Shown one piece after another: positions 9,670 to 21,768 of a stretch of DNA of 64,000 nt; position 1 is the first letter of the stretch; each line of letters begins with the position of its first letter. The notes under the pieces are model-generated. The model had not been told where the DNA came from. It worked only from the letters and a program-made list of their open reading frames with translations, and ran no database searches. The stretch is from Pseudomonas brassicacearum (GTDB lineage: Bacteria > Pseudomonadota > Gammaproteobacteria > Pseudomonadales > Pseudomonadaceae): contig NZ_CP045701.2 in the NCBI RefSeq assembly GCF_009601685.2, positions 682,001 to 746,000 on the forward strand, written 5' to 3'. The position numbers were made by a program, and so were the translations under genes.

Positions 9670-11579
9670 GTGATGAAGCGATCGGCAGCACTGCCCGCAT
9701 CGAACTGCTCAGCCCCCGGCTGGCGAACCAGATCGCCGCCGGTGAAGTGGTCGAGCGGCCGGCGTCGGTCATCAAGGAACTGCTGGAAAACAGCCTTGAT
9801 TCCGGGGCCAAACGCATCGATGTGGATGTCGAGCAGGGCGGCGTCAAGTTGCTGCGGGTACGCGACGACGGTGGCGGTATTTCTTCCGACGACCTGCCGC
9901 TGGCCCTGGCGCGTCACGCCACCAGCAAGATCCGCGACCTGGAAGACCTCGAGCGGGTCATGAGCCTGGGGTTTCGGGGCGAGGCGCTGGCGTCCATCAG
10001 TTCGGTGTCGCGCCTGACCCTCACCTCTCGCACCCGCGATGCCGAGCAGGCCTGGCAGGTCGAGACCGAGGGCCGGGACATGGCCTCTCGCGTGCAGCCT
10101 GCGGCCCATCCGGTGGGTACCTCGGTGGAAGTGCGCGACCTGTTCTTCAATACCCCGGCCCGGCGCAAGTTCCTCAAGGCTGAGAAGACCGAATTCGATC
10201 ATCTGCAAGAAGTCATCAAGCGCCTGGCCTTGGCGCGTTTCGACGTGGCGTTCCATTTGCGTCACAACGGCAAGACCATCCTCAGCCTGCACGAGGCCCA
10301 CGATGATGCGGCCCGCGCCCGCCGTGTCGGCGCGGTGTGCGGTGCAGGTTTCCTGGAGCAGGCATTGCCCATCGAGGTGGAGCGCAATGGCCTGCACTTG
10401 TGGGGTTGGGTCGGGTTGCCGACATTTTCCCGCAGCCAGGCGGACTTGCAGTATTTCTATGTGAACGGTCGGGCGGTGCGCGACAAACTGGTGGCCCATG
10501 CGGTACGCCAGGCATATCGCGATGTGCTGTTCAATGGCCGGCATCCGACCTTCGTGCTGTTTTTCGAAGTCGACCCGGCCGTGGTGGACGTCAACGTGCA
10601 CCCGACCAAGCATGAGGTGCGTTTCCGTGACGGGCGCATGGTCCACGATTTCCTCTACGGCACCTTGCACCGCGCCTTGGGCGATGTGCGCCCGGAGGAT
10701 CAACTGGCGGCTCCGGCGGCGGTGGGCGGCATGGTCCGGCCAACGGGGCTGGACGCTGGTGAATTCGGGCCTCAGGGCGAAATGCGCCTGGCGGCCAATG
10801 CACTGCTGGAGCAGCCCCAGTCTCAACCGAGCTACAACACGGCTGGCAGCGGTGCCGGCAGCGGCTATCAGTATCAATACACCCCGCGCCCGCAATCCAG
10901 CGTACCGGCGGCCGAGGCCCAGGCGGCCTATCGCGAGTTCTTCAAGCCCTTGCCGGAAGCCGGAGCGGCGGCAATGCCCGACGGCCAGGGCGATATCCCG
11001 CCGCTGGGCTATGCCCTGGCGCAACTCAAAGGCATTTATATCCTCTCGGAAAATGCCCAGGGCCTGGTCCTGGTGGACATGCACGCCGCCCATGAGCGAA
11101 TCATGTACGAGCGGCTGAAAATCGCCATGGCCAGCGAAGGCTTGAGCGGCCAGCCGCTGTTGGTGCCTGAAAGCCTGGCGGTCAGCCAGCGCGAAGCCGA
11201 TTGCGCCGAAGAGCATGTGGCCTGGTTCCAGCGCCTGGGCTTCGAGTTGCAACGCCTGGGCCCGGAAACCCTGGCGATCCGTCAGATCCCGGCCTTGTTG
11301 AAACAGGCCGAGGCCAATCGCCTGGTCAGCGACGTGCTGGCGGACTTGATGGAATACGGCACCAGCGACCGCATCCAGGCGCACCTGAACGAACTGCTCG
11401 GTACCATGGCCTGCCACGGCGCGATCCGCGCCAACCGGCGCCTGGCCCTGCCGGAAATGAACGGCCTGCTGCGGGATATGGAAAACACCGAGCGCAGCGG
11501 TCAATGCAACCATGGCCGGCCGACCTGGACCCAATTGGGCCTGGACGACCTGGACAAACTGTTCCTGCGCGGTCGTTGA
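9666..11579 (+). CDS. mutL: DNA mismatch repair protein MutL
   Basis: Mismatch-repair mediator between MutS and downstream nucleases. The 637-residue protein has an N-terminal GHKL ATPase ([35 protein letters not shown]), a variable Pro/Gln/Ser-rich linker (about 345-430) and a C-terminal dimerisation domain. [12 protein letters not shown] (471-482) fits the DQHA(X)2E(X)4E endonuclease motif, except that M replaces Q, so this MutL is probably a nicking enzyme, in line with pseudomonads lacking MutH. The start overlaps the amidase stop (ATGA-type) and the stop overlaps miaA. Confidence 0.96.
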   Translation: MSDEAIGSTARIELLSPRLANQIAAGEVVERPASVIKELLENSLDSGAKRIDVDVEQGGVKLLRVRDDGGGISSDDLPLALARHATSKIRDLEDLERVMSLGFRGEALASISSVSRLTLTSRTRDAEQAWQVETEGRDMASRVQPAAHPVGTSVEVRDLFFNTPARRKFLKAEKTEFDHLQEVIKRLALARFDVAFHLRHNGKTILSLHEAHDDAARARRVGAVCGAGFLEQALPIEVERNGLHLWGWVGLPTFSRSQADLQYFYVNGRAVRDKLVAHAVRQAYRDVLFNGRHPTFVLFFEVDPAVVDVNVHPTKHEVRFRDGRMVHDFLYGTLHRALGDVRPEDQLAAPAAVGGMVRPTGLDAGEFGPQGEMRLAANALLEQPQSQPSYNTAGSGAGSGYQYQYTPRPQSSVPAAEAQAAYREFFKPLPEAGAAAMPDGQGDIPPLGYALAQLKGIYILSENAQGLVLVDMHAAHERIMYERLKIAMASEGLSGQPLLVPESLAVSQREADCAEEHVAWFQRLGFELQRLGPETLAIRQIPALLKQAEANRLVSDVLADLMEYGTSDRIQAHLNELLGTMACHGAIRANRRLALPEMNGLLRDMENTERSGQCNHGRPTWTQLGLDDLDKLFLRGR

Positions 11580-12550
11580 TGAACCAGTTGCCACCCGCGA
11601 TTTTCCTGATGGGGCCGACCGCCGCCGGCAAGACCGACCTGGCTATCGAATTGACCAAGGTCCTGCCCTGCGAGTTGATCAGCGTCGATTCGGCCCTGGT
11701 CTATCGGGGCATGGACATTGGCACCGCCAAGCCGTCCAAAGCGCTGCTGGCCGAGTATCCGCACCGGCTGATCGACATCCTCGATCCCGCCGAAGCCTAC
11801 TCGGCGGCCGATTTCCGTCGTGATGCCCTCCAGGCCATGGCCGATATCACCGCGCGCGGCAAGATCCCGCTGTTGGTGGGTGGCACGATGCTGTACTACA
11901 AGGCCTTGGTCGAAGGGCTGGCGGACATGCCGGCAGCCGATCCCGAGGTGCGCGCGCAGATCGAAGAGGAGGCCGCGCGCCTGGGCTGGCAAGCCCTGCA
12001 CGAGCAGTTGGCGATCATCGACCCGGAGTCGGCGGCGCGTATTCACCCCAACGACCCGCAGCGGCTCAGTCGGGCCCTGGAGGTTTATCGGGTCAGTGGC
12101 CAGAGCATGACGGCCCTGCGCCAGCGACAATCTGCGCAAAGTACTGAAGCAGCCGCTTCGGGACTGCAACAATTGCCCTATACTGTCGCGAATCTGGCCA
12201 TCGCTCCGGCGAACCGGCAAGTGCTGCATCGGCGAATTGAACAAAGATTCACATTAATGTTGGAACAGGGGTTCATAGACGAGGTCGTAGCCCTGCGTGA
12301 GCGAAGTGACTTGCATGCCGGGTTGCCGTCTATACGTGCGGTAGGTTATCGACAAGTCTGGGATTACCTGGACGGCAAGCTGACGTCAGCCGAGATGCAG
12401 GAGCGTGGGATCATTGCCACGCGCCAATTGGCGAAACGCCAGTTCACTTGGCTGCGCAGCTGGACTGGCCTGCATTGGCTCGACAGTCTCGATTGCGACA
12501 ATCTGCCACGCGCCTTGAAATACCTTGGGACCATCTCCATATTGAGCTGA
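11579..12550 (+). CDS. miaA: tRNA dimethylallyltransferase MiaA
   Basis: Adds the dimethylallyl group to A37 of tRNAs that read UNN codons, the first step to ms2i6A. The 323-residue protein has the P-loop [11 protein letters not shown] (12-22), the substrate loop [19 protein letters not shown], and the [22 protein letters not shown] regions near the C-terminus. Its ATG shares one base with the mutL stop (TGATG), which implies coupled translation. hfq follows after 91 bp, as in many gammaproteobacteria. Confidence 0.95.
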   Translation: MNQLPPAIFLMGPTAAGKTDLAIELTKVLPCELISVDSALVYRGMDIGTAKPSKALLAEYPHRLIDILDPAEAYSAADFRRDALQAMADITARGKIPLLVGGTMLYYKALVEGLADMPAADPEVRAQIEEEAARLGWQALHEQLAIIDPESAARIHPNDPQRLSRALEVYRVSGQSMTALRQRQSAQSTEAAASGLQQLPYTVANLAIAPANRQVLHRRIEQRFTLMLEQGFIDEVVALRERSDLHAGLPSIRAVGYRQVWDYLDGKLTSAEMQERGIIATRQLAKRQFTWLRSWTGLHWLDSLDCDNLPRALKYLGTISILS

Positions 12551-12641
12551 GTCCTTGCAATTGCCGTCTATCCTTGGGGGTGTGACGGCCCAAGCCATCT
12601 GATTCCGATTTTTATTATTGATCCTTAAAGGAGTGCGGCAC

Positions 12642-12902
12642 ATGTCAAAAGGGCATTCGCTACAAGACCCTTACTTGAACACTTTACGTAAAGAAAAAGT
12701 TGGGGTGTCCATCTATCTGGTCAACGGGATCAAACTGCAAGGCACGATCGAGTCTTTCGACCAGTTCGTCATCCTTCTGAAAAACACCGTCAGCCAGATG
12801 GTCTACAAGCATGCGATCTCGACAGTCGTGCCAGTTCGTCCAATTCGTCTGCCTAGCGCAACCGAATCCGAAGGCGCTGACGCTGAACCGGGTAACGCCT
12901 GA
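12642..12902 (+). CDS. hfq: RNA chaperone Hfq
   Basis: Hexameric RNA-binding protein that pairs small RNAs with mRNAs and, in pseudomonads, works with Crc in catabolite repression. The 86-residue product [20 protein letters not shown] has Sm1 ([27 protein letters not shown], split here only by reading) and Sm2 ([10 protein letters not shown]) motifs and a short C-terminal tail, the normal length for Pseudomonas. ATG 12642 has AAAGGAG 11 bases upstream; a longer frame from 12618 is not supported. Confidence 0.97.
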   Translation: MSKGHSLQDPYLNTLRKEKVGVSIYLVNGIKLQGTIESFDQFVILLKNTVSQMVYKHAISTVVPVRPIRLPSATESEGADAEPGNA

Positions 12903-12914
12903 TAGGAGCCTCCT

Positions 12915-14216
12915 TTGTTCTTTGAGCGCCACGGTGGTGGTGAACGGGCCATTCTCGTTCACTTGGATGGACAGGACCCTGAGGCGCGCGAAGATCCGCA
13001 GGAGTTTCAGGAATTGGCACTTTCGGCCGGCGCCGAGACCGTCGCGTTTTTCAACGTGCCGCGTCATCGGCCAACCGCCAAGTTCCTGATCGGCAGTGGC
13101 AAGGTCGAGGAGTTGCGCGACCTGGTCAAGGCCGAACAGGTCGATCTGGTGATCTTCAATCACATCCTCACGCCCAGTCAGGAACGTAACCTCGAACGTG
13201 TCTTCGAGTGTCGCGTGATCGACCGTACGGGGCTGATTCTCGATATCTTCGCCCAACGCGCCCGCACCCATGAAGGCAAGCTCCAGGTCGAACTGGCCCA
13301 GCTTGAGCACATGAGTACGCGGCTGGTTCGTGGCTGGACTCACCTTGAGCGGCAGAAGGGCGGCATCGGTCTGCGCGGTCCGGGTGAAACCCAGCTGGAA
13401 ACCGACCGGCGCCTGTTGCGGGTACGCCTGCGCCAGATCAAGGGGCGGCTGGAAAAGGTCCGCAGCCAGCGCGAGCAGTCGCGACGCGGCCGCAAGCGCG
13501 CGGACATCCCGACAGTTTCACTGGTGGGCTATACCAACGCCGGCAAATCGACCCTGTTCAATAACGTCACTCAATCCGACGTCTACGCCGCCGACCAGTT
13601 GTTCGCCACGCTCGACCCGACCCTGCGCCGGCTCGACCTGGACGACCTCGGACCCATCGTGCTGGCCGATACCGTGGGCTTCATCCGTCACCTGCCGCAT
13701 AAGCTGGTCGAGGCTTTTCGGGCTACGCTCGAAGAGTCGAGCAACTCCGACCTGCTGCTGCACGTGATCGATGCCGCCGAACCGGACCGGATGCTGCAGA
13801 TCGAGCAGGTGATGGTGGTACTGGGCGAGATCGGAGCCCAGGACTTGCCGATCCTCGAGGTATACAACAAACTCGATTTGCTCGAAGGTGTGGAGCCGCA
13901 GATCCAGCGCGATGCCGATGGCAAGCCGCAACGGGTCTGGCTGTCGGCCCGTGATGGCACCGGCCTGGACCTGCTCAAGCAGGCAGTGGCTGAGCTGTTG
14001 GGCAACGATCTGTTTGTCGGCACCCTGAAGTTGCCGCAGCGTTTCGCCCGGTTGCGTGCGCAGTTTTTCGAGCTGGGGGCCGTGCAAAAAGAAGAGCACG
14101 ACGACGAAGGCGTCTGTTTGCTGGCTGTTCGCCTGCCTCGGGCGGAACTCAATCGACTGGTCAGTCGCGAAGGGCTGCAGCCGATGGAATTCATCGAGCA
14201 ACACACTTTGCAATAA
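12915..14216 (+). CDS. hflX: Ribosome-associated GTPase HflX
   Basis: GTPase that splits or rescues stalled ribosomes under stress. The 433-residue protein starts with TTG at 12915, 12 bases after hfq and behind AGGAG; MFFERHGGGERAILVHLDGQ is the usual N-terminus. The N-terminal HflX domain (TAKFLIGSGKVEEL, RGPGETQLETDRR) precedes the G domain with G1 GYTNAGKST (205-213), G3 DTVGF and G4 NKLD. The spacing suggests co-transcription with hfq. The start codon is weak, which may keep HflX low relative to Hfq. Confidence 0.95.
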   Translation: MFFERHGGGERAILVHLDGQDPEAREDPQEFQELALSAGAETVAFFNVPRHRPTAKFLIGSGKVEELRDLVKAEQVDLVIFNHILTPSQERNLERVFECRVIDRTGLILDIFAQRARTHEGKLQVELAQLEHMSTRLVRGWTHLERQKGGIGLRGPGETQLETDRRLLRVRLRQIKGRLEKVRSQREQSRRGRKRADIPTVSLVGYTNAGKSTLFNNVTQSDVYAADQLFATLDPTLRRLDLDDLGPIVLADTVGFIRHLPHKLVEAFRATLEESSNSDLLLHVIDAAEPDRMLQIEQVMVVLGEIGAQDLPILEVYNKLDLLEGVEPQIQRDADGKPQRVWLSARDGTGLDLLKQAVAELLGNDLFVGTLKLPQRFARLRAQFFELGAVQKEEHDDEGVCLLAVRLPRAELNRLVSREGLQPMEFIEQHTLQ

Positions 14217-14301
14217 AAGCCTGAGAAAGCTGTGTCAGGCATTCTGTAGCATTGGTCGGCGCGCCGTGGGTGCGTCTTTGCTTTATCAGATGGAGAGCGC
14301 T

Positions 14302-15474
14302 ATGGCTTGGAATGAGCCGGGTGGCAACTCGAATAATCAGGATCCTTGGGGTGGCAAACGTCGTAACAACGGCGACCGCAAGGGGCCGCCGGATCTCGAC
14401 GAGGCCTTCCGAAAGCTGCAGGAAAGCCTGAACGGTTTGTTCGGTGGTGGTAAAAAACGCGGTGACGATGGTGGCGGTCGTCCGGGCAAGGGTGGCGGTT
14501 TAGGCCTGCTCGGCATCGGTCTGGTCGTGCTGGCGGCTGTCTGGCTGTACAGCGCGGTCTATGTCGTGGACGAGCAGGAGCAGGCCGTGGTGCTGCGCTT
14601 CGGCAAGTACTACGAGACGGTTGGGCCGGGCTTGAATATCTATTTCCCGCCGATCGACCAGAAGTACCTGGAAAACGTCACGCGTGAGCGGGCGTACACC
14701 AAGCAGGGCCAGATGCTGACCGAAGACGAGAACATCGTCGAAGTGCCGCTGACCGTGCAATACAAGATCTCCAACCTGCAGGACTTCGTGCTGAACGTCG
14801 ACCAGCCGGAAATCAGCCTGCAGCACGCGACGGAAAGTGCCTTGCGCCATGTGGTGGGTTCCACCGCCATGGACCAGGTGCTGACCGAAGGTCGTGAACT
14901 GATGGCCAGCGAAATCAAGGAGCGCCTGCAGCGGTTCCTCGATACCTATCGCACCGGTATCACCGTCACCCAGGTCAACGTCCAGAGCGCAGCTGCACCG
15001 CGCGAGGTCCAGGAAGCCTTCGACGACGTGATCCGTGCCCGTGAAGACGAGCAGCGTTCGCGCAACCAGGCCGAAACCTATGCCAACGGCGTTGTGCCGG
15101 AAGCCCGTGGTCAGGCCCAGCGCATCATCGAGGATGCCAACGGCTACCGTGACGAGGTGGTCTCCCGCGCCAAGGGTGAGGCTGATCGCTTCACCAAATT
15201 GGTGGCCGAGTATCGCAAGGCTCCAGAAGTCACCCGCGAGCGTCTGTACCTGGACACCATGCAGGAAGTCTTCAGCAACACCAGCAAGGTCCTCGTGACC
15301 GGCAACAAGAACGGCCAGAGCAACCTGCTGTACCTGCCGCTGGACAAGATGGTCGAGAGCGGTCGCAATACCAGCACGCCACCGAACAGCTCGTCGGCCG
15401 CCAGCAATGAGACTGGCACCCGTGCGGCGGCGGACCTGCAGCAACAGCAAGCACGTACCAGGGAGAGTCGCTGA
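14302..15474 (+). CDS. hflK: FtsH protease modulator HflK
   Basis: Inner-membrane SPFH/prohibitin-family protein that forms a cage with HflC around FtsH and tempers its proteolysis. The 390-residue protein has a Gly/Asn-rich cytoplasmic N-terminus (MAWNEPGGNSNNQDPWGG), one membrane helix at about 67-87, the SPFH domain (VVDEQEQAVVLRFGKYYETV), a long coiled coil rich in R, E and A, and a Ser/Thr-rich tail. ATG 14302 follows GGAGAG; an in-frame ATG at 14290 would add 4 residues. The stop overlaps hflC. Confidence 0.95.
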   Translation: MAWNEPGGNSNNQDPWGGKRRNNGDRKGPPDLDEAFRKLQESLNGLFGGGKKRGDDGGGRPGKGGGLGLLGIGLVVLAAVWLYSAVYVVDEQEQAVVLRFGKYYETVGPGLNIYFPPIDQKYLENVTRERAYTKQGQMLTEDENIVEVPLTVQYKISNLQDFVLNVDQPEISLQHATESALRHVVGSTAMDQVLTEGRELMASEIKERLQRFLDTYRTGITVTQVNVQSAAAPREVQEAFDDVIRAREDEQRSRNQAETYANGVVPEARGQAQRIIEDANGYRDEVVSRAKGEADRFTKLVAEYRKAPEVTRERLYLDTMQEVFSNTSKVLVTGNKNGQSNLLYLPLDKMVESGRNTSTPPNSSSAASNETGTRAAADLQQQQARTRESR

Positions 15475-16343
15475 TGAGCAATAAATCGCTGATCGCCCTT
15501 ATTGTCGGTGTCGTCGTGGCGATCGCTGCCTGGAACTGCTTCTACATCGTGGCTCAGACCGAGCGCGCGGTGTTGCTGCAATTCGGTCGCGTGGTCCAGG
15601 CTGATGTCCAGCCAGGGCTGCATGTGAAGGTGCCGTACGTCAACAAGGTGCGCAAGTTCGACGGCCGCCTGATGACGCTGGATGCACCGACGCAGCGCTT
15701 CCTGACGCTGGAAAAGAAAGCCGTGATGGTGGACGCCTATGCCAAGTGGCGCGTGAAGGACGCCGAGCGCTTCTACACCGCGACCTCGGGCCTGAAGCAG
15801 ATCGCCGACGAGCGCCTGTCCCGGCGCCTGGAATCGGGCCTGCGTGACCAGTTCGGTAAGCGCACGTTGCATGAAGTCGTGTCCGGTGAGCGTGATGCGC
15901 TCATGGCCGATATCACCCATTCGCTGAATGCGATGGCGGAAAAAGAGCTGGGTATCGAAGTGGTCGATGTCCGGGTCAAGGCCATCGACCTGCCGAAGGA
16001 AGTGAACCGCAGCGTGTTCGAGCGGATGAGCACCGAGCGTGAGCGTGAAGCTCGCGAACACCGCGCCAAGGGTAACGAGCTGGCTGAAGGCATCCGTGCC
16101 GACGCTGATCGCCAGCGCCGTGTGTTGCTGGCCGAAGCCTACCGTGAATCGGAAGAGCTGCGTGGTGATGGTGATGCCCAGGCCGCTGCGATCTACTCCA
16201 AGGCTTATGGTCAGGATCAGGAGTTCTACGCGTTCTACCGTAGCCTGCGTGCCTACCGTGAAAGCTTTGCGAGCAAATCCGACGTTCTGGTCCTGGACCC
16301 AAGCAGCGACTTCTTCCACTACCTGGAAAAGTCCAAGCCTTGA
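15474..16343 (+). CDS. hflC: FtsH protease modulator HflC
   Basis: Partner of HflK. The 289-residue protein has one N-terminal membrane helix (about 5-24), the SPFH domain (AQTERAVLLQFGRVV) and a coiled-coil region (MSTEREREAREHRAKGNELAEG, described here in part). It starts inside the hflK stop codon (CTGATG), so translation is coupled. The C-terminus (ASKSDVLVLDPSSDFFHYLEK) is typical of the family. A terminator-like hairpin lies about 90 bp downstream. Confidence 0.95.
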   Translation: MSNKSLIALIVGVVVAIAAWNCFYIVAQTERAVLLQFGRVVQADVQPGLHVKVPYVNKVRKFDGRLMTLDAPTQRFLTLEKKAVMVDAYAKWRVKDAERFYTATSGLKQIADERLSRRLESGLRDQFGKRTLHEVVSGERDALMADITHSLNAMAEKELGIEVVDVRVKAIDLPKEVNRSVFERMSTEREREAREHRAKGNELAEGIRADADRQRRVLLAEAYRESEELRGDGDAQAAAIYSKAYGQDQEFYAFYRSLRAYRESFASKSDVLVLDPSSDFFHYLEKSKP

Positions 16344-16668
16344 TGCGACGTTGACCTGAGACACTCCGCCTGGCGGCTAAAGCGTCGGGCGGGGTGATCC
16401 TTTAGGAAAACGTGTGTATGATGCGGCAGCCGGGAAATTCCCGGCTTTTTTGCGTCTGCACGTTCGATTGCGGTTTATGGATGCAGGCGTCGGGTTGAAC
16501 GACTCGACAGGTTTTTCGAGGGAAGTGCTGGGCGAGGCCGATTGCGGGCCATTCGTCACGTCGCTCTTGCGCGTCTTTTGCCCATGATGCGCGCCTGGCG
16601 CAGGCATTTTCTGCTTCACTCAAGGCCAGCCCGAAAGCTGGCCGCCCGGACCATAGGGGAATGGCGTA
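16344..16668. other. Gap between hflC and hisZ without a recognisable gene
   Basis: This 325-bp stretch contains a hairpin with a T-run (16429-16450) and then about 200 bp with no ORF that resembles a protein family on either strand. In PAO1, as I recall, a short membrane-protein gene (DUF2065, YjeT) sits at this place between hflC and hisZ; I could not find its typical hydrophobic start here. The last 40 bp supply the hisZ ribosome binding site (AGGGGAA). Confidence 0.5.
16429..16450 (+). terminator. Terminator-like hairpin after hflC
   Basis: GCCGGGAA and TTCCCGGC form an 8-bp stem closely followed by TTTTTT. It would end the hfq-hflX-hflK-hflC transcript or separate it from hisZ. Confidence 0.75.
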
Positions 16669-17856
16669 ATGGCAACGGTAGACCGCTGGCTGCTGCCAGA
16701 TGGCATCGAAGAAGTACTGCCACCGGAAGCTGCGCGTATCGAAGTAGCGCGTCGGCAGGTGTTGGATCTGTTCCAGAGCTGGGGTTACGAGTTCGTCGTC
16801 ACCCCGCATATCGAGTACCTGGAATCCCTGCTCACTGGCGCGGGCCAGGACCTGGACCTGCGCACCTTCAAGGTTATCGACCCGCAGTCGGGCCGGCAGA
16901 TGGGCTTTCGTGCCGACATCACGCCGCAAGTGGCGCGCATCGACGCCCACACCCTGCGCCGTGAAGGTCCGAACCGCCTGTGCTACGCCGGCAGTGTGTT
17001 ACATGCCCAGCCGCGTGCCTTGTCGTCTTCGCGCAGCCCGATCCAGCTGGGCGCCGAGTTGTATGGCGATGCCAGCCCGAGCAGCGACGTAGAGGTCATC
17101 AGCCTGATGTTGGCCATGCTGCAACTGGCCGACGTACCGGATGTCCACATGGATCTGGGGCATGTTGGCATCTATCGCGGCCTGGCCCGTGCGGCCTGTT
17201 TGTCCGGCGAAGTGGAGCAACAGCTGTTCGATGCCCTGCAACGCAAGGCCATCGACGAAGTCATCAGCCTGACCGAGGGCCTGCCGGCTGATCTGTCGGG
17301 CATGCTGCGGGCGCTGGTGGGCCTGTGCGGCGGACGTGAAGTATTGACCGCTGCCCGTGAGCGCCTGGCCCTCGCGCCAGCGCCTGTGTTGGCGGCGCTG
17401 GACGACTTGCTGGCGATTGCCGAGCGTCTGTCGGTGCGTTTCCCCGAGTTGCCGTTGTATTTCGACCTGGGTGAATTGCGCGGTTATCACTACCACACGG
17501 GTGTCGTGTTTGCCGTTTTCGTCCCGGGCGTGGGCCAGTCCATCGCCCAGGGCGGTCGTTATGACGACATCGGTGCCGACTTTGGTCGTGCCCGTCCGGC
17601 GACCGGTTTTTCTACCGATTTGAAAACCCTGGTGACCCTGGGGCGTGCTGAAGTCGAGCTACCGTCTGGCGGTATCTGGATGCCTGACAGTACGGATGCG
17701 GCACTCTGGCAAGCAGTCTGCCAGTTGCGCAGTGAGGGTCAGCGTGTCGTCCAGGCCTTGCCTGGGCAGCCTTTGGCCGCCGCCCGTGAAGCGGACTGCG
17801 ACCGGCAATTGATTCAGCAGAACGGGCTTTGGCAAGTATTGCCGCTGGCTTCTTGA
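16669..17856 (+). CDS. hisZ: ATP phosphoribosyltransferase regulatory subunit HisZ
   Basis: Histidyl-tRNA-synthetase-like subunit that activates the short-form HisG in the first step of histidine synthesis. The 395-residue protein [20 protein letters not shown] has the class II synthetase-like fold signs [19 protein letters not shown] and GGRYD, but lacks a HisRS anticodon-binding domain. hisG itself is not in this window. purA follows after 54 bp; hisZ-purA is the conserved order in pseudomonads. Confidence 0.94.
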   Translation: MATVDRWLLPDGIEEVLPPEAARIEVARRQVLDLFQSWGYEFVVTPHIEYLESLLTGAGQDLDLRTFKVIDPQSGRQMGFRADITPQVARIDAHTLRREGPNRLCYAGSVLHAQPRALSSSRSPIQLGAELYGDASPSSDVEVISLMLAMLQLADVPDVHMDLGHVGIYRGLARAACLSGEVEQQLFDALQRKAIDEVISLTEGLPADLSGMLRALVGLCGGREVLTAARERLALAPAPVLAALDDLLAIAERLSVRFPELPLYFDLGELRGYHYHTGVVFAVFVPGVGQSIAQGGRYDDIGADFGRARPATGFSTDLKTLVTLGRAEVELPSGGIWMPDSTDAALWQAVCQLRSEGQRVVQALPGQPLAAAREADCDRQLIQQNGLWQVLPLAS

Positions 17857-19203
<1,347 letters not shown>

Positions 19204-19223
19204 TAAGTCGTTGATGTAAAACA

Positions 19224-19252
19224 CAAAGGTCCCTCGTTTTGGGGCCTTTGTC
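19224..19252 (+). terminator. Rho-independent terminator after purA
   Basis: CAAAGGTCCC pairs with GGGGCCTTTG around the loop TCGTTTT, with a weak T-rich tail. It separates purA from the chemoreceptor gene. Confidence 0.7.
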
Positions 19253-19355
19253 GTATCTGCCTGCCGAGCGGCACGACCTTTGCTTCGCATCGTTAACAAT
19301 AAGTACTTCTTTGAAGTGCCATCAAATTAATGGCGTTTAGTAGAGGGATTCCCCT

Positions 19356-21290
19356 GTGTCGGCCGTTCTCTCACTGTTACAAAGCCGTCTATTGCGGCCA
19401 GTGTTCGTTACCCTGGGTATCGCCCTTTTGGTGCAAGTGCTCGTAGCCGTCGCGCTGACTCGAAGCACGGTCACCGCGCTGGAGGCCGAATTAGAGGCCC
19501 GGCTAGGGGGTGACAGTCAGAAACTGTCTGATGAACTGGAGCAAGCTGGGCGTGAGGTCACCTCTAGTCTGGACAGTTTGTCTGCCAGCACTCGTCAGCG
19601 CCTCACCGCCGGTTTATCGACGCGCCTGAAAGACGAGCAGGCGCAATTGCGCACGACGCTCGAGAAATCGCTCAAGGATTCCGCCAATGATATGGCGCAA
19701 CTCCTGGCCTCGGTCGCGCCACGCGCCATGTGGGACAGCGACATACCGACCCTCTCCGAATTCGCCCGCCGGGCCCAGCGCAACCCCAATGTGCTGTTCG
19801 TTATTTATGACGACGCCAGCGGTGAGCACCTGACCCGCTACCTGAATCGGCAAAACCCGATCAACAAGGCGCTGCTGGAAAAAGGCAAGGGCGAGCGGGC
19901 GTTGGACAAAGTGCTGGATGCGGCGAAGAGCGACCCGTCGGTGTATTACCTCGAAGCCTCGATCAGTCCCAATGGCGTAGAGATCGGTAAAGTCTTGATG
20001 GGGGTTTCCACGGCCGCCGTTGAAACCGACCTGAAGGCGCTGGACCAACGCTTCTCGGCCTTGATTGCCAGCGGCGACCAGTTGGTCGGCGATAGCCTAA
20101 AGGGGGCAGCGGCGGACAGCGCCACCGCCATGCGCGGTCGACTGGAGTCGGCCCAGGCCACTGCCACACAGATGCAGACCAACACCGCCAGCACCGTGCA
20201 GGAAGCGGCAGGCACCTTGCGCTGGCGCATCGGCCTGGGCCTGGCGCTGGTGGGCTTTGGTGTGCTGGTCTTGCTGGCCGTGGTGCTGGGGCGTCGGGTG
20301 GTCAATCGCTTGAAGTTGCTGATCGCGGCCATGAACGACCTGGCGGCAGGCGAGGGCGACCTGACCAAGCGTGTGCAAATCAACAGCAAGGACGAAATCG
20401 GCGACATGGCGTCGGCGGTCAATCGCTTTGTGGATAAGTTGCAACCTATCGTGCGCGAGGCGGGCGATGTGGCCCAGCGTACCGGTGTGGAAATCGGTGC
20501 GATGACCTTGCGCAACTCCGGTGCCGATGCGGCGGCCGGGATGCAGCGTGATGAAGTGGCCGAGAGCCTGCGTGCGCTGTCGCAAATGGCTGATGAGGCT
20601 CAGTCGGAAAGCCAGGCGATGCAGGCGGCCTTGCAGCAGGTGGTGGAGATCCGCCAGGCCACCGATGAAAACACCCGCACTTCGGCCAAGGTCGGGGGCT
20701 TGATCGAGGCGTTGGCCGGACAGGTCGACACTGGGGCGAAAGTGATCGAGCGGCTGGCGCAGCAGAGCGAACAGATCGAGGTGGTGTTGACGGTGATTCA
20801 CGGCATCGCCGAGCAGACTAACCTGCTGGCCTTGAACGCGGCCATAGAGGCGGCGCGGGCCGGGGAAACCGGGCGGGGATTTGCCGTGGTGGCGGATGAG
20901 GTGCGGGCCTTGGCGAGCAAGACCCAAAGCTCAACGGGTGACATCCAGGCGCATATCGTGGCCTTGCAGCAGGGGGCTCGCGAGGCAGTGGCTGCTATCG
21001 GCCAGGCCGGGCGCCAGGCCAGTGAAGGTTTGTTGGTACTGCGAGACAGCGCGCGGTTGCAGCAGTCGGTGCAGGCGTCCGTAGAGCAGGTGCATGCGGC
21101 CATTGGTCTGGCGACTCAGGCCGCGGCCCATCAGGCCCAGGGCGCGCAAGCGGTGCGCGGGCGGGTGGAAACTATCCATGCCCAGGCCGAGAAAGCGGCT
21201 CAGGCCGTGGTCGAGACCACCGCCAGCGGCAAGGTGCTCGACAGCCTGGCGGCGCAGTTGAAGGCAAGCTTGGGGCAGTTCAGGGCTTGA
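19356..21290 (+). CDS. Methyl-accepting chemotaxis protein
   Basis: Membrane chemoreceptor that signals to CheA/CheW. The 644-residue protein starts with GTG 19356 behind AGAGGGA. It has a membrane helix at about 13-33, a periplasmic sensor of about 250 residues that includes predicted helices and a region [20 protein letters not shown], a second helix near 289-311, a HAMP domain ([15 protein letters not shown]) and a cytoplasmic signalling domain whose hairpin tip reads [20 protein letters not shown]. The ligand is not known. Placement between purA and the tRNA-Leu pair with rnr is as I recall in other fluorescent pseudomonads. Confidence 0.92.
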   Translation: MSAVLSLLQSRLLRPVFVTLGIALLVQVLVAVALTRSTVTALEAELEARLGGDSQKLSDELEQAGREVTSSLDSLSASTRQRLTAGLSTRLKDEQAQLRTTLEKSLKDSANDMAQLLASVAPRAMWDSDIPTLSEFARRAQRNPNVLFVIYDDASGEHLTRYLNRQNPINKALLEKGKGERALDKVLDAAKSDPSVYYLEASISPNGVEIGKVLMGVSTAAVETDLKALDQRFSALIASGDQLVGDSLKGAAADSATAMRGRLESAQATATQMQTNTASTVQEAAGTLRWRIGLGLALVGFGVLVLLAVVLGRRVVNRLKLLIAAMNDLAAGEGDLTKRVQINSKDEIGDMASAVNRFVDKLQPIVREAGDVAQRTGVEIGAMTLRNSGADAAAGMQRDEVAESLRALSQMADEAQSESQAMQAALQQVVEIRQATDENTRTSAKVGGLIEALAGQVDTGAKVIERLAQQSEQIEVVLTVIHGIAEQTNLLALNAAIEAARAGETGRGFAVVADEVRALASKTQSSTGDIQAHIVALQQGAREAVAAIGQAGRQASEGLLVLRDSARLQQSVQASVEQVHAAIGLATQAAAHQAQGAQAVRGRVETIHAQAEKAAQAVVETTASGKVLDSLAAQLKASLGQFRA

Positions 21291-21311
21291 TCGGGCGGCT
21301 GGGCTGACCTC

Positions 21312-21403
21312 ATCGCGAGCAAGCTCGCTCCCACAGGTGATTTTTAGTGGATACAGATTTTGTGTCCGGCATGAATCCCTTGTGTGCGAGCTTGCTCGCG
21401 ATA
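21312..21403. repeat. REP doublet (family A)
   Basis: Two inverted copies of the palindromic core CGCGAGCAAGCTCGC with the outer CTCCCACA box on the left copy, about 50 bp apart, between the chemoreceptor and the tRNA-Leu genes. Confidence 0.85.
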
Positions 21404-21443
21404 GCGATGTCAGTGACTCGGATATATTTCCAGAGCCCAGAAA

Positions 21444-21470
21444 CGCAAAAACCCGCTTTCGCGGGTTTCT
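21444..21470 (-). terminator. Terminator of the downstream tRNA-Leu gene (minus strand)
   Basis: Read on the minus strand, ACCCGC GAAA GCGGGT is followed by TTTTGCG. It lies 35 bp beyond the 3' end of the tRNA-Leu at 21505-21591. Confidence 0.75.
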
Positions 21471-21504
21471 GTGAAGTTCAAGGTTGTAACCTTGAAACTT
21501 GAAT

Positions 21505-21591
21505 TGGTGCCCAGAAGAAGACTCGAACTTCCACGACCTTGCGGTCACCAGCACCTGAAGCTGGCGTGTCTACCAATTTCACCATCTGGGC
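21505..21591 (-). tRNA. tRNA-Leu (anticodon CAG), second of a tandem pair
   Basis: On the minus strand, 87 nt run from GCCCAGATGG to the encoded CCA end. The anticodon stem CCAGC/GCTGG encloses the loop TTCAGGT, giving anticodon CAG. The long variable arm (TGACCGCAAGGTC) is that of a class II tRNA, and the T arm has GTTCGAGTC. The sequence looks identical to the copy at 21769-21855. Confidence 0.95.
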
Positions 21592-21705
21592 AGCATCTTC
21601 AGCGTTGCCGCTGTTGATGTGGCGCACTATACGGAGCGCATTTTGATCTGTAAACCCCTGTTTTTGTTTTAGTAATTGCCAAATGCAATTGCAGGGGGGC
21701 AAAAA

Positions 21706-21736
21706 TGCAAAAACCCGCTTTCGCGGGTTTTTGTTG
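21706..21736 (-). terminator. Terminator between the two tRNA-Leu genes (minus strand)
   Basis: AAACCCGC GAAA GCGGGTTTTTGC on the minus strand, a near copy of the hairpin at 21444-21470. It follows the first tRNA-Leu by about 33 bp, so the duplicated unit is tRNA plus terminator. Confidence 0.75.
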
Positions 21737-21768
21737 AGCTGCCAGGTCATTGACCTGTTGCTCGAAAT

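Noticed and set aside
7744..11594. Minus-strand frames of 640 and 678 codons opposite the amidase and mutL
   Set aside because: Same reason; both lie exactly over genes with clear catalytic motifs and have no ribosome binding site.
12618..12641. Eight-residue N-terminal extension of Hfq
   Set aside because: The ribosome binding site and family N-terminus place the start at 12642.
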